64,000 nucleotides of DNA from Hansfordia pulvinata (GCA_006538405.1 BJKQ01000004.1:620001-684000); one strand, 5' to 3'. Shown: positions 31,968-43,574, numbered from the stretch's first letter. Program-made: numbers and translations. Notes: generated by a model not told the origin, from the letters alone.

Positions 31968-32900
31968 TCAAATTTTGTGCGAGTCCGGATCATCCAACCA
32001 TTCGCGTACCTTCTCCAGCGCCGTCAGGTCGTGGCTAGCCTTCGACAGCTTATAATCGTCGTCCTCCTCCTCCCAACCAGCCGTACCAAGGCACCCCTTC
32101 AACTTCTCGCCGATCGTCCGCGCCGAGCCGAAGTCGATGATCACCGGCCGCTCGCCGTCCATGACGATGTTCGCGGGGTTGATGTCGTTGTGTGCCACCC
32201 CCAGCGAGTGCAGGTGCTGCACCGCCGACTCGAGGTCCGCCATGACCCGCTCCTTGTCCGGGACCCGCCGGTGCGTGCCCCACCGCTCCTTGAGGTCCTC
32301 CTCGTGCTTGTCCAGGACCAGGCCCGTGATCAATCCGCGGCGCGTGCGGCAGCCGTGGAACTTGATGATACTGGGATGCGGGTGACGAGCGAGGCGGTCC
32401 AAGATCTCGGCTTCGTGGAGCAACGTCGATGGATAAGTCGAGACGATTTCTAACTCCTCGTACTCGGCGTACATACCAAGCTTCGGACGCTTGATATAAA
32501 GGTGGCCGAGATTCTCGGCCGGTGCATCGTTATATTCATCCGAGCAGAGGGCAGAGTGAAGCTCTGGCGGCAATCGGGGGAAAATCACCTCGTCTGGGAT
32601 AGGCTGGAGCGCTGATGCCATGTCCTCCCAGGTGCTCTGCCTGCTTCGTGTTGGTAATTTCCCGAAAAATGCATGGTCGTCTTCATCAAAGTGCGCAAGT
32701 GCGGTGTAACAGAACCCGTTCTCGTCGGAAATCTCGGCAAGGTGCCATATGTTATCTCGGGTCACATCAGGAGTCATATCGGATACGGTGAGCTTGTTCT
32801 CGGGGGCGATCAGGTTGCTTCGATAAGGTGGAATGGGACAAAGGTCAGACTGCCCCTCGGTCCGGACGAGCCTCACGATTGACTGTTTCTTACCCCGCAC
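31968..32900 (-). CDS. protein-kinase-like protein
   Basis: An intronless frame of 310 residues with kinase-fold landmarks in order: LYIKRPKL (candidate ATP-anchoring Lys), EAEILDRLARHPHPSIIKFHG (alpha-C Glu region), the catalytic loop VAHNDINPANIVMD, and the metal-binding DFGSAR, followed by a short C-terminal lobe. The catalytic Asp is present, but the loop Lys of the usual HRDLKPEN is replaced by Asn, which is common in fungal expanded kinase-like families. The protein is short, and no APE motif or helix beyond GTAGWEEEDDD is obvious, so activity is uncertain. The first Met (MRGKKQS) is used, though MTPDVTRDN about 40 residues later is possible. Substrate unknown. Confidence 0.75.
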   Translation of the reverse strand: MRGKKQSIVRLVRTEGQSDLCPIPPYRSNLIAPENKLTVSDMTPDVTRDNIWHLAEISDENGFCYTALAHFDEDDHAFFGKLPTRSRQSTWEDMASALQPIPDEVIFPRLPPELHSALCSDEYNDAPAENLGHLYIKRPKLGMYAEYEELEIVSTYPSTLLHEAEILDRLARHPHPSIIKFHGCRTRRGLITGLVLDKHEEDLKERWGTHRRVPDKERVMADLESAVQHLHSLGVAHNDINPANIVMDGERPVIIDFGSARTIGEKLKGCLGTAGWEEEDDDYKLSKASHDLTALEKVREWLDDPDSHKI

Positions 32901-34700
32901 CGGTCACCGCAGTAGATTCGAGAAGTTCCGATATGGTGGCTGATCCAGAAGGTGTCGACAAGCTCAAGTTGCTTCGCAGCAGGGTAACCGTGGCTGGGTT
33001 TGGAAGCCGGCTGGTGCCACGTGGTGCCGCCTCCAGGCCTTCGGCAAGCAGGTTGGGTGACATTGGCCAGCCTCGCACCTATCCTGAGGCAGTAGGCACG
33101 GACGCCGACACCCAATCGCATGGCGGGACGCTTTTATCATCTGCGTACCTAAAGGAACATGACCAATGAGGCGCCTCACTTCCCAGCGGCAGCCATTCCG
33201 ACCCTCCCGGGCTTGTCTTTCGGCTCCGCGTGGCCCCGACGATGCAACCATCACTTCATACGCTGTGAATCTGCACTTTTAAGGCTTTCAAGGCTGCGTC
33301 GTAAGGCAGGCACCTATAAGAAGCATCCCTTTTCTCTTCTTGTTCCGGATAGGCTACCATCGACCGTCAATCATTCTCTTCTCTTGAATGAATACTGCAG
33401 ACAATCTCGAAATCGGTTAACCAATTGCTCCACGTGCAACTCTCTGAGCGAGTACCAGCAACCATGTACGAGCGCATGCCTCTGTCCCAAGCTCTTACCC
33501 ATCTAACGAAGCAGGTGTTCCATGACAACGACAACAACGACGGTTGAAACAGCACAGGGCACTAAGACTGTCGTCAAAACAGCAACCCTGGTTTGCAAAA
33601 ATCCCCAATGCCCGTCGAAGAAATCCTAAGAAGACAAGAACGGCTAGACAGCTGCCAGTGCGAGCCTGCGATCACTCTATGCCCTTGATGCCGTCGTCGC
33701 TACGGCTGCTGCACCGGCTCACAGTGGGATGGGGGATGTTTTCTCACGGCTGCAATCCCACATCTGCCGTCCCAGGGATATGTGTATTTTGCTCAAGAGC
33801 TGTGTCATGATGTCGACTGTGGTTCAGGGTTGCGTTTGAATAGAAACAGGTACCCAACTTGAATCTCGAGACCATCTCCAAAGCTCGCCTGGTGTTCTTC
33901 GGCCCTCGAAATCAGTCGCCGCGGCGACGTGAGTAGCGTAGAGAAGAACAGCAATCGGCGGGCTCTGAGCGTTGCTTTCCATCGCCCGACTACATACATG
34001 TCCCTCTTAAAGTTTGAGCACGAAGATCAGTGGCGATGGTACCGGGGTCTAAGCGAATAGAGCGAAGGGACGGGCCTCATACATACGTGTCCAACGGAAA
34101 CGGCATCAAAGGAAGGCTTTTTACGTTGGCAGCTAACCGAGGCCCATTGGCAAGGGAGTCACGCCCTTCGACGGAAAGAGACAGCACCGTACCTGCTTTT
34201 AACAGTTATTCGTTCGCGGCTGGGAATGAAGCGGTCCGCTCTCCCTTATGTCCAATCTCTCCCTCTCGTCTTCGCATAACACCTCGACCTGGCATCATGA
34301 CCTGGCATTATGAAGAAAAATTGAGCATATCCCATCCAGACTGGCTCACAACTCATTCATCCTTCACTCTTTTCCTATCTGACCATCTGTTCGGTCATCT
34401 ACTCTTCAGCTTTTCCACCATTTATTACACCATCTAACATCCTTCATTTTCGCCATATCTCGGGCTTACAAGCCGAGGCTCATCCCTCCGCCCGCGGCCG
34501 CTGCCACCCCCTGCCCCGGCGCCGATACCGACATGGAGATGTTGGAGGATGGCGTCCGGGCCAGCTCGATAAAAGAGGACACAGTAGTCGAGTTAGGGCC
34601 TTGCCGTCACCACCTTCGCCACTGACGCTGCTCCCGCCGGCAACGATAAAAATGGTGCCGCCGGCGCCGACACAGAGGGCCGTCGTCTTAAGCTCAGCCT
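32901..34700. other. gene-free region
   Basis: No gene is recognised. A TRGC-like element on the minus strand near 33410-33450 was considered as a tRNA but has no matching D-stem or B box. The last part (about 34440-34700) contains degenerate Ala/Gly-coding DNA resembling the tandem family that follows. Confidence 0.45.
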
Positions 34701-34964
34701 CTCTCGAAGCAGGCTGAGTTGAACAAACCCAAAGAAAGGAGCGTCACTTCCTTGCCGGCCCTTCGCAAATCAGGAATGCTTGCAACCCAACCTCGCCTCG
34801 TCCCCTTTCCATTCTCTCCTCTCTTCTCCTCTCTTCTCATTCCTCCCCATTGCTCCCCGCATCCACCTTCACTTTATCTCAACATAATCTTCATCTATGA
34901 TATATTCATCATCTATATTGTCATATTTCCATTACCACAAGACGACCACCGTCGGTGCAGCAAC

Positions 34965-35333
34965 ATATCCGGGTAAGTCCTTCACTGCGTTATGCTACTC
35001 CGTCACTAATCCAATCGCTAGTCCCGTAGCCCGGTCAACAACTACCATGGTGTCCGAGGACGCCTAAGGGGCTGCCGCGCCGAGGGCGCCGACAAGCCGA
35101 AGGTTGGTCGCGGCCACGGCGGTGGCAACAAGCATTCGGAGGCCCGGAAGGCCCACCGGAACAGAAACCGGGCGGCCCACAGGGCCAGGCTGGCCGAGGC
35201 TGCTGCCGCCGCCGGGCCCGCCGTGCCCGTTGCCTCCCCCGCCGTGCCCGTTGCCTCCCCCGCCGCCAACGCCGAGGGTAGTGACGCCGGCGCCGATGGC
35301 GACATCAACGTCTCCGTCAAAAAGGAAGAGTAG
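34965..35333 (+). pseudogene. Gly/Arg/Ala-rich small protein, copy A (start codon ATA)
   Basis: Aligning with copies B and C, the 8-nt first coding exon is ATATCCGG (34965-34972), where B and C have ATGGCCGG and ATGGCCGC. The start codon is therefore changed to ATA. A 57-nt intron (GTAAGTCC, CTAAT branch, CCGTAG) leads to exon 2 at 35030-35333 in correct phase (104 codons in total). Exon 2 begins PVNNYHGVRGRL, has GRGHGGGNKHSEARK, a basic HRNRNRAAHRARLAEA stretch, a duplicated PAVPVAS and an acidic/basic end VSVKKEE. The body is intact, so it may be recently inactivated or use another start. No known family is recognised; Arg/Gly composition hints at nucleic-acid binding, by inference only. 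Confidence 0.55.
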
Positions 35334-35990
35334 ATGGGTTAGGCTTTTTTTTCCCTTTTTTTTTAAAAAAAAAAATCCGACGTTCTGAAATCGTTGCTGA
35401 GAGGTAAAAAAGGGTATCGGAATTCTTGTGGTTCTTGAGTCAGTTTTTTTTATAATTATTTTCTTTCCATAAGCATGACGAAAGTGAAGTTCCTTCCGCT
35501 TAATAGTGACTTGATCTTGTTCCGTGAAACGACGCAACCCGTTGAAGCTGGCCGAGCTGTCGTCGCCATTAGTAAAACCACCGCAATTCAGTCTAGGTGC
35601 CGGCAAAAAGAAGAAGAGAAGAAGAAAGGGGCGTCTAACAAGTCGCAATTCGCCAAATCATCCGGGAGGGGAAGGCTGCCTCTTCGAACACCGCGATTGC
35701 TGAAGGACTCGCCATGGGAGGGCCACGGCCAACCCGCGGCCTCTGGAGGGGGGGTGAGGGGTGGGGGGGGTCGGCGAAGTCGATCGTGACTTCCCATTGT
35801 GCTGGAGCGACGCGCGGAAGGAAGGCGCGACATCGTGGGATGTGTAGACGCGCCTTCCCTGGCCTTACCTCCCGCTCTGGCTGGTAAGCATGTCTGCTCC
35901 CAGCACACCCGCTCTTCTGATCTTTCCCCTTCTCCATCTCTCTTTCAGTTTTCGGGATCAGCAGCAGCAGCAATCACCACCGCCGCCGCC

Positions 35991-36027
<37 letters not shown>

Positions 36028-36241
36028 ACAACAACAACACCACGTTGCCCCCGCCGCTGCCATCACAACCACCAACACCACCAGCCGCAGCACCATCGCC
36101 CGTGCCCGCGCCCGCGCCCACACCTACCCCTGCTTCTGCTCCCGCTCCCACTCCCGCCCCTGCTCCTGCTCCTGCACCATCAGCAGCAGCAGCATCAACA
36201 GCAGCAGCAACAACAGCGGCAGCAACAACAGCAGCAACAAC
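35334..36241. other. spacer between copies A and B with microsatellites
   Basis: Contains poly-T/poly-A stretches near 35345-35373, a (TCA)n microsatellite of about 12 copies at 35991-36027, and CAG/CAA runs at 36178-36241 directly before the copy B start codon. The last is probably leader sequence. Confidence 0.6.
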
Positions 36242-36753
36242 ATGGCCGGGTAAGTCCTACATTATGTTCTGCCAGGTACTCTATTACTAATCCAATTCTT
36301 AGCCCGGTTCGCCACTATAATGCCACGGTCCACCAATACCACTACTATGGTGGCCGTGGCGGCCAAGGTGGAGGACGAGGCCGACGAGGAGGAGGAAGAG
36401 GAGGAGGAAGAGGGGGAGGACGAGGAGGAAGAGGAGGACGACTGGGTGGCTGCGGCGGTGAGGGCGGCAACGCCGCCGCTGCCGCCGATGTCGCCGCCAC
36501 CGCCAACAACGAGGACCCGGTGGCCGCCGCCCTCAAAATCCTCTTCGCTGCCGCGCCAACCCACACTGGCGCCGCTGTAGCCTTAGGGGCTATACTCGGT
36601 GTCGCCGGCGTCGCCGCCGCCGTTGCTGCTCCTGCTGCTGCCCGAGCCAGCACCATCACCACCAACAACAACAACAACCAGGGTGGTGCTGGCGGTGCGG
36701 GTGGCGCCGACGACAACGGCAACGAAGTTGTCGTTCAGGAAGAGAAGAAGTAG
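36242..36753 (+). CDS. Gly/Arg-rich small protein, copy B (intact)
   Basis: The first coding exon is 8 nt (ATGGCCGG, 36242-36249), followed by a 53-nt intron (GTAAGTCC, ACTAAT branch, CTTAG) and exon 2 at 36303-36753. The phase is exact and gives 152 residues. The protein starts MAGPVRHYNATVHQY, then has an RGG/GGR-rich tract (GGGRGRRGGGRGGGRGG, residues about 25-55), an Ala-rich hydrophobic middle (ALGAILGVAGVAAAVAAPAA) that could cross a membrane or pack as a helix, an Asn run, and an acidic/Lys end (VVVQEEKK). RGG tracts often bind RNA and are methylated on Arg. The conserved intron between copies is the main argument that this is a real gene. A longer unspliced frame from 35890 exists but its N-terminus is only simple repeats. 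Confidence 0.6.
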
Positions 36754-37374
36754 AAGAAGGACAACTTGTGGGTGCTTTGTGTCTGGCTCGTTTCTTTTTT
36801 TTTTAAAAAAAAAAAAAAAAAGTGAAATGAAGGGAAGGGAGAGTGGGTGGTTCCGGGGCCCGCGGGGGCTCATATTTCTCAAGGCAGTTTTTTTAATCAA
36901 TTTTTTTCTGCGAACACAACAAAGCTCAAGTGAACTCCGCTGAACTCATAGGTAGTGACTTAGACTTGTCCCGTGAATCGAAGTCAGAACCGTGGGCCGC
37001 GTCTCGGGCTCTGCCTTCCTCGAATCAGGCTGGGCTGAATGAACCCAAAGAGAACGTCACTTCCTTGCCGGCCCTTAACAAATCAACAATGGTCTCTCGC
37101 CCTGTCCCTTTTCCAACCCTATCTCTCCCTGTCCCCATCTCTCCCATTCCATCTCCTTACTATCTATCCCCATCTATCCCCATCTATCCCCATCTATCCC
37201 CATCTATCCCCATCTATCCCCATCTATCCCCATCTATCCCCATCTATCCCCATCTATCCCCATCTATCTCTCTCCCTATCTATCCTAATCTATTCACCAT
37301 TTGTTTCAACATGATCTTCTACCATATATTCTTCATTTATTTTTTGGTTCCAACTTCACTATCAGCTCAGGAAC
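36754..37374. other. spacer between copies B and C with a 10-bp minisatellite
   Basis: Holds a poly-A stretch near 36805-36821, the duplicated CGTCACTTCCTTGCCGGCCC block, and the CATCTATCCC minisatellite that lies in the probable promoter or leader of copy C. Confidence 0.6.
37161..37270. repeat. 10-bp minisatellite CATCTATCCC, about 11 copies
   Basis: Head-to-tail copies of CATCTATCCC, almost perfect, about 105 bp upstream of the copy C start codon. Confidence 0.95.
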
Positions 37375-37579
37375 ATGGCCGCGTAAGTCCTTCACTGCGT
37401 CCTGCAACTCCAATACTGACCTAATTATCAGGGTTCATAACAACGCCGCCGTCCACCAGTACTTCGGGGGCGGCCGTGGCCACGGCGGTGGCAACAAGAA
37501 CACACCGGCGGCGCGCGCACCGGAACAGGAACCGGGCGGCCCACAGGCTCAGGGTGGCCGTAGAGGAGGGGAAGGCTGA
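37375..37579 (+). CDS. Gly-rich small protein, copy C (frame altered and shortened)
   Basis: The first coding exon is ATGGCCGC (37375-37382). A 49-nt intron (GTAAGTCC, CTGAC and CTAAT candidates, ATCAG) precedes exon 2 at 37432-37579, giving 51 residues in phase. It begins MAAVHNNAAVHQYFGGGRGH, sharing (A/T)VHQY with copy B and GRGHGGGNK with copy A. Relative to copy A, two bases are missing just after GGGNK, so the basic HRNRNRAAHR stretch continues in a different frame (visible from about 37476) and the protein stops early. Downstream, 37600-38000 carries further copies of the same modules in mixed frames. It may be a truncated gene or a decaying copy. Confidence 0.5.
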
Positions 37580-40500
37580 GGAGGAGGAAGAGGAGGAGGA
37601 CGAATCGATGGCGGTGGCGGCGACGGCGCCGACAAGCCATCGGGCGGCCCACAGGTCAGGGTGGCCGAGGCTGCTGGGGCGGTCGATGAGGTGGAGGAGG
37701 ACGAGGAAGACGAGGAGGACGACTTGGTGTTTGCGGCGGCGAGGGCGCCGACCAGCCAAAGGGCGGCCGCGGCCATGGTGGCGGCAACAAGCATTCTGAA
37801 GCGCGCAAAGCGCCGGGCGAAGAGGGCTCGCCTGGCCGCTGCCGCCGCCGCCGCTGACACTCCCGCAACCCCCACCGCCGCCAGCGACGACGCGGTGACG
37901 GCCTCCATCACGCTCCTGCAAACCATCACCAACAACCAAGGTGGTGCCGGGCCGACGCCGCACCTGCCGATGGTGCCGCGCCGCTGCCGCACCTGCTGAC
38001 GGTGCCGGGCCGCTGCCGCGCCTGCTGACGGTGCCTCCGCCCTCGTCGTTGCCGGCACCGGCACCGACTTCGGCACGTTCGTCATCTTCTAGGCCATTGC
38101 CATCAGCCGAACCCCCTTTCTCGACGACCCCTTTCTCGACGAGGCTCGCTACCTCACCTCTACCAACCGCTTCCCCAACACGGCGAAGGCATCGTCCATG
38201 CGTCCTCCTCCATGCGGCGGGCATAACAGCACCACTGAGCGCAAGGCGCACTAGAATTGAAGAAGGCTGTCAGACGGCAGGTCGGCACATCCTGTACCTA
38301 TAGTCATATGTCAATGAGACACTCCCCACTGGGCCTGGCTTAGCCACAGGATCACATTTCCATGCTGCATCAACCAACAATACAATGCTTTCATCTACTT
38401 TTCGATTGATTCTCGTGCTTCTTTGCTGTTTCGGAGGGTACTGTCATGGTGACGTTTGTATCCTATGGTTAGCTTCGTTTGGCTTGGTGAGAAAAAGACT
38501 CTATCCAGCGGGCCTGACGTCGAAGATGGCGCGGCTGCCACTCAGGCAACCGTATTCGTTGGTGTGAACGGAATTGGCAGATTCATCTGGCTCAGTGTCG
38601 TCCCATCTGAGCCCTAGGCTTTCCTCTCATTTACCAACTTCACAGCCATCATCCTAACCCTAGGCTCCTAAAGCTCCACGGGGATGGCTGCCGCCATAGC
38701 TGTTGAAAAGAATCGGCAGCGGATAGCGCTCGAGGGAGAATTCTACTTAGCTACCTACCTACGTAGCTTAGTGGTAGCAAAGACACGAGAGCACAGTCCA
38801 ACAGCATTCTCGGTCCTGGTACCTGCCCACACAGGGCATTGCAAGGAAAGGGAGTCGACGGAACGTTGACGCCAATGGAAGAAAGGCGGTCCTTGAAAAG
38901 AAGTCTTGCTTCCGTGCGTGATCAGAAGCACGCAGTCGCCGCGCTGCGTTGGCGCGAGCCAGCGAGCTGTCTTGATGATTCTTCATGGCGTGTTGTGACG
39001 ACGAGACAGAGCGCCCGTGAATTACAGCGCACAGATACACAAACGCATCACAACCAGCCGTCTGGATCTCTGCCACCGCTCATCCGCCTCTGCCTCGATT
39101 CCCAGGAATGCCGGCTCTTCGAGACGATCGAGTGACTGCAGGAGCGAGATTGAGATTTTTAATAAGTTATCAGCCCGCCCGGCCGAAGAGCACAGCGACT
39201 GGACCCCCGCCGGCAACGTCGCTCCGAGACAGACAGCGCGCCGGGACCTGCAAGAGAGAACCGTCTACGATGCGTCTATGCGGTCTGCGTTCGCGGGCTT
39301 CCCGAATATGTCTTAGGACACGTCGCCACGCGAGTCTGAGATAAAAAAAGCAGGAGAGACGAGACAATGCTCGAAAAGCCGGGACGGGGATGGATGGTCT
39401 CGCGCGGGGAGAAGAGCCGCTCTGCATGAACGGATCTGCCCATCTACATTATCGAACCCGGGGGTATACCGCCGAGAGCCTCAACTTGGAGTGCATTGAT
39501 CATAAAGCCCTCGATCCCCGCGGTGAGTGAGTGTGCATGTGTCAGCTTGGCGGTCCTTGTGAAGGGCTTCGCATTAGGGCCCTCTGCACGGTGGCCAGGA
39601 CCGAGCCCCGGCCCCAGTCCGCTAGCTAGTGACACAAGTTTCCCGCGGGCGTGACTTTTGCGCGGATGCCGCCTTGTTCTGACAGCGCGGCAGGAACGTG
39701 TTCTTGCGGGCTCGTCCACGATCTGGGCGCCATGAGATCCAAACGCCCGACCCACGCCGGGAATAACGTCTTGAGACGATTGCCGCGATCTGTCTGATAC
39801 GTTTTGGGACAGCTCCCAAGGCCCGGCGGCGGTGGGAGAACCCGCGGCGCAGTACCAGCTGGAAGGTTATCTGCCCCGGGCGGACCAGGGGATGCTCCCA
39901 GAGGCCCGGGTCAGTGGACGGATACGGGTGACAAGCGTGGTTGGCAAAGGTGGGAAAGTCCCGGCAGTTTGAGGGAAAGGGGCGGCGACGATGGGGAGGG
40001 CCCCAGAAAACAAGGTACTATGGAGCTAACCGAAGAGAGCAGTTCGTGAAGGGGGCGGACCAAACCCCCCCGTACGCAGAAGTGCGGAGGGCAAGCGGAG
40101 CAGGCATCGTCATCGGCGCCATGGGCATCCCGATCTTTGCGCGAGAGAGAAGGACGACGAGACGTACGAGCAGTGCGTCAGCTTATCTCCAGGCAAGCAA
40201 GCGAAGAGTGGTCACCTGGGCGGGTTGCAGGGAATTGTGACAATGCTGGGTCTCTGGGCAACGGACCAATGCGCGGCCAGGACCCTTAGGAAAGGAATCC
40301 TTCGAGGTCCACCAGCGGAACGAGGTCTGTGGTCTACTACCGTTGCCATGAATCAGATTTTGCGGGGTACGCGGGGATGGGCGACTGCGGACGAGCTCGA
40401 GCCGGTAATTGGCCGAGGACGGCAGGGAAGCTCAGACGGCTGGTGAGCTCTGGACTCGAGGTGGCTGGACAGGGGTTGCATCAGAAGAAAATCACAGGCA

Positions 40501-42785
40501 GCTTCCATGACGGCCGGTCGCGAATCGGGCATTCCGAGTCGACCGGACTGACAGGTGTCATGGAACAGCCGCGGTCGAACTCCGGCGGGCGACACGGTAG
40601 TATCGGGGCTCGCACTTGTTCGGTTGATACTGCCGCGGTCATGTGGCCGGATATGTGGAAAAGATGGGCAGGACGGCAGTGCCGCGCGGCTGAGTTTGCA
40701 GAGGCGCGGGAGAGGGGAAGCTGGCGGTACATGTGATGCGCCGCTCGGTGGCTCAAATAGGGGCGACCCGCGGGGGCAGAGGCGTCGAGGTCGGCGGCAT
40801 CACGTGCGGCAGAGGTGGCCAGTTTCCGTCCTCGGTTCGCGGGCGCCTAGTTCTAGACCGGACGCGCCCCTATTCCCGAGCGCCATTGGTGGGCTTCTGC
40901 ACTCCTGACCTCGTGCTTGCGCGGCGCTTTCTAGAAGCAATTGTCGAGAGTGCTCGCATCGTCAGTGCTCCGGCGCTTTGTCGCTTCGGAGGGAGACTAG
41001 GAGCGGACGGACTCGCTAACCGGGACCCAAGGCCATGGCCCAGGACAAGCGTCGCGGGCTCGGGCCCAGGGACATGGCGTCGCCGGCGCCAAGGTGGTTC
41101 GGCCAGACAAGCTCGTAACGGCGCTGGCTTAGAGACGATGATCGTTAAAGAGTGGGCCGTCTCAGGCGTGTATCGATTGGCCTCGCAATGAAGACCACGT
41201 TTCGTGAGATTGGCGTGAGTTGGCGCCTTTTAACTTTTCCATGTGTATGCAGTCCCCTGAGAGTCCCCGCCGAAAGCCCCAGCAGCCCTCACCGCAGTTT
41301 GCCAAGGGAGAAGCGAGGACGAACGCCGGCGACTTGAAACCAGCAGCCCAAGGGTTTACGCCACCTGCGGCAGTCTATGCCATCTGTGGCCGTCCACGGC
41401 ATGGGTCTGGCGCGGAAAAGTCGAAATTCGAGTGGCTGGCGGGCATCGGGTTCCGGCTGGCGATCAGAGGTAGCAGAGATCCACGGGCAAATAAGCATTG
41501 CGTTCGCGCGGCTCTGAGACGTGAGGGCGAGCGCCGGAGGGCCCTCAGGTAGGCCTCAGCGCCTGCCGATCCCTGACGAGCTAAAGCACGTTGAAGGCGA
41601 AGCAGGGCCGGCGAACGGTGTCATATGATGGATGGCTTTATTGGTTTCCCTGCACGGGCGGAGTTCGAGTGGTGCTTGTCCAATCGGCACTTGGTCCTGA
41701 TTTGCGCCTGTTCCTCCGTCGCATGAAGGCGAATGCAACCTACCCCGGGAAAGGTGCTTCGCAGCGGTTGTTACTTTAGAGGCACGATTCCATTTCCACG
41801 CAAGACGATCGCCGTCGCGCCGAGCTACCCAGTGGCTCCTGCATGCAAAGTGCCTTTTGTCGGCTGTGATTGTTGCTCGAGGAGTGTTGTCGCCATGAAA
41901 GGTCTTGCGCGAGGGTTGTTTGTCCGCCGCAACGATGGCGACGAGAACACAACTCATTCTCGAACATGGCAGCAACCCTGACCGCCTGATCACGAGGGAT
42001 GAGCGTCCCACTCAAAGACTGGCGCCCACAAGATGGCGCCCACAAGACTGGCGCCCACAAGACTGGCGTAAATGGCGCCCACAGACTCGCCCACAGACTG
42101 GCGTAAATGGCACCCACTCAAAGACTGGGACTGACTGGGACTCGGCAGGCAGTCCGGGTCTTTATTGTCGGCTGCGCAGCAAGCACCCGGGCTCTCGCAT
42201 GCGGGGGCAGGGGTGGCACTGGGACGCCAGGCCGTGTTGGTGGCCTGCAGAGCTGACTTTGGCAACTCTGCGAACGCTCAGGTTTCCTGACTGGGCAACT
42301 AGTCCCTGAAGAGGGTCCAGAGGGGAAGCTAGAGTGGTGCGAGCTGCAAGGTTGCGCATTGGATCGGTCGACGCAGGCGCAGGACGGACGAGAAAGGTCG
42401 CGGTCACAGGGTTAGGGTAGCGGTAAGTTGTCGCGGTGGCGAATTTCCAAGCCCACCCGCGGCGGAGCCACAAACCCAAACGTTCGGAAAGGAGAGAAAA
42501 AGACCAGAACATTGCACGAAAACAAGGAGCAGCCTGACACGATGCCCCGCGGCGAGCCAGGGCGTGTGGGCGGGTTAGCAAATTAGCTCCTGGTGGACCG
42601 AGCGACTTGCGTCAGCGCCCATCGCTCCGCCCCGAGGCTCTCGCAAGCAGCGATATCCCTGCTCTGGCCAATGAACCCGCGAGCCGGACAGACCTGGATG
42701 GCCCCGGACCGGAGCTCGCTGCCATGTCGGCGCAAGATATTTCGCCACGTCCAGCCACCTGCATGCGCCCACCTCAAGTTTGTGG

Positions 42786-42893
42786 CGGCAGTCAGTGCTT
42801 GTGGCAGTCGGTGCTTGTGGCAGCCGGTGCTTGTGGCAGTCGGTGATTGTGGCAGTCGGTGCTTGTCGGAATCGGTGCTTGTTGCGGGCTTGT
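42786..42893. repeat. 15-16 bp tandem repeats, about six copies
   Basis: Units of GGCAGTCGGTGCTTGT and close variants (GGCAGCCGGTGCTTGT, GGCAGTCGGTGATTGT) occur head to tail. Confidence 0.85.
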
Positions 42894-43574
42894 CGCGGTT
42901 TCATGATGCTCCGATCGCTGGCTGTCCCGGCTGCCCAGCTTCTTCCACAGGAAACCCTCTGCCCTCGTGCCTCTGCCTCGTGCCACCATCCTCGTCACGA
43001 AGGACAGCCAAGACCGCCGCGGCACTATCTGATAACGGGGTCCGCTGGCGTGCTGCAGAGCCAGGACTAGGCCTGCAGGCCACGCGGGGAACGGCCCACA
43101 CTGGGTGGTCGTTGATTCGGCCACAGAGGCTAAGATTTCGCAAGCAGGCCGAAAGGAGAAGAGAACCGTTCGGGCGACGGGGCCAAATCTCGAACGGTCC
43201 CACCGAGCATGTCCACTCTTGGTATTGGTCGGTGCTTATCCTCGGGACCTCTCAAGCGTCCGGGCGGCCTTTACTACCAGAAAGATATCTAGCATGCCCT
43301 AGTGAGGGTGGCTAATGTGGCGAGCCTGGTAGGTAATAAGCTGGGGCGCTGGCGACCTGCAGCTAACCAGTCGAGCGGCAGCCCGAGTCTCAGAAGCGAG
43401 CAGCGGCGGGTACGAGATCCTATCGCCCGGAGTGTCTGTCGTCCATCGCAGCGTACAAGCAGCCGCAGTCGTACTCGCAGCGGGCGTGGCGGCGGCGTAC
43501 TCGTACAAGCAGCCGCCGCTTGTCGTGAAGGATCCCGAAGCGGGCGAGCCTGCCGACCCGGCGCATGTCATGCC

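Larger units (their letters stand above)
34700..37830 (+). repeat. tandem segmental duplication carrying the Gly/Arg/Ala-rich gene family
   Basis: Upstream sequence is duplicated as well as the gene: CGTCACTTCCTTGCCGGCCC occurs at 34741 and 37054, preceded in both by an AGGCTG...GAA(C)AACCCAAAG block and followed by a pyrimidine-rich leader. A block with TAGTGACTT and CGTGAA is shared near 35504 and 36955. A further exon fragment (GGCCATGGTGGCGGCAACAA, 37770) repeats the copy A GRGHGGGNKHSEARK region. The array therefore holds three recognisable copies (A, B, C) and at least one partial copy. Confidence 0.75.

Noticed and set aside
33395..33460. Possible tRNA on the minus strand (GAGCAATTGGTTAACC resembles an A box)
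   Set aside because: No complementary D-stem, no anticodon stem and no GGTTCRANNCC B box at the right distance.
35890..36753. Unspliced 287-codon version of copy B
   Set aside because: The first half is simple-repeat translation (Ser, Thr, Pro and Gln runs). The spliced start at 36242 is supported by the matching 8-nt exon and intron in copies A and C.
40733..41191. 153-codon plus-strand frame
   Set aside because: Arg/Gly-rich, no homology that I can recognise, no splice or start support; likely chance in GC-rich DNA.
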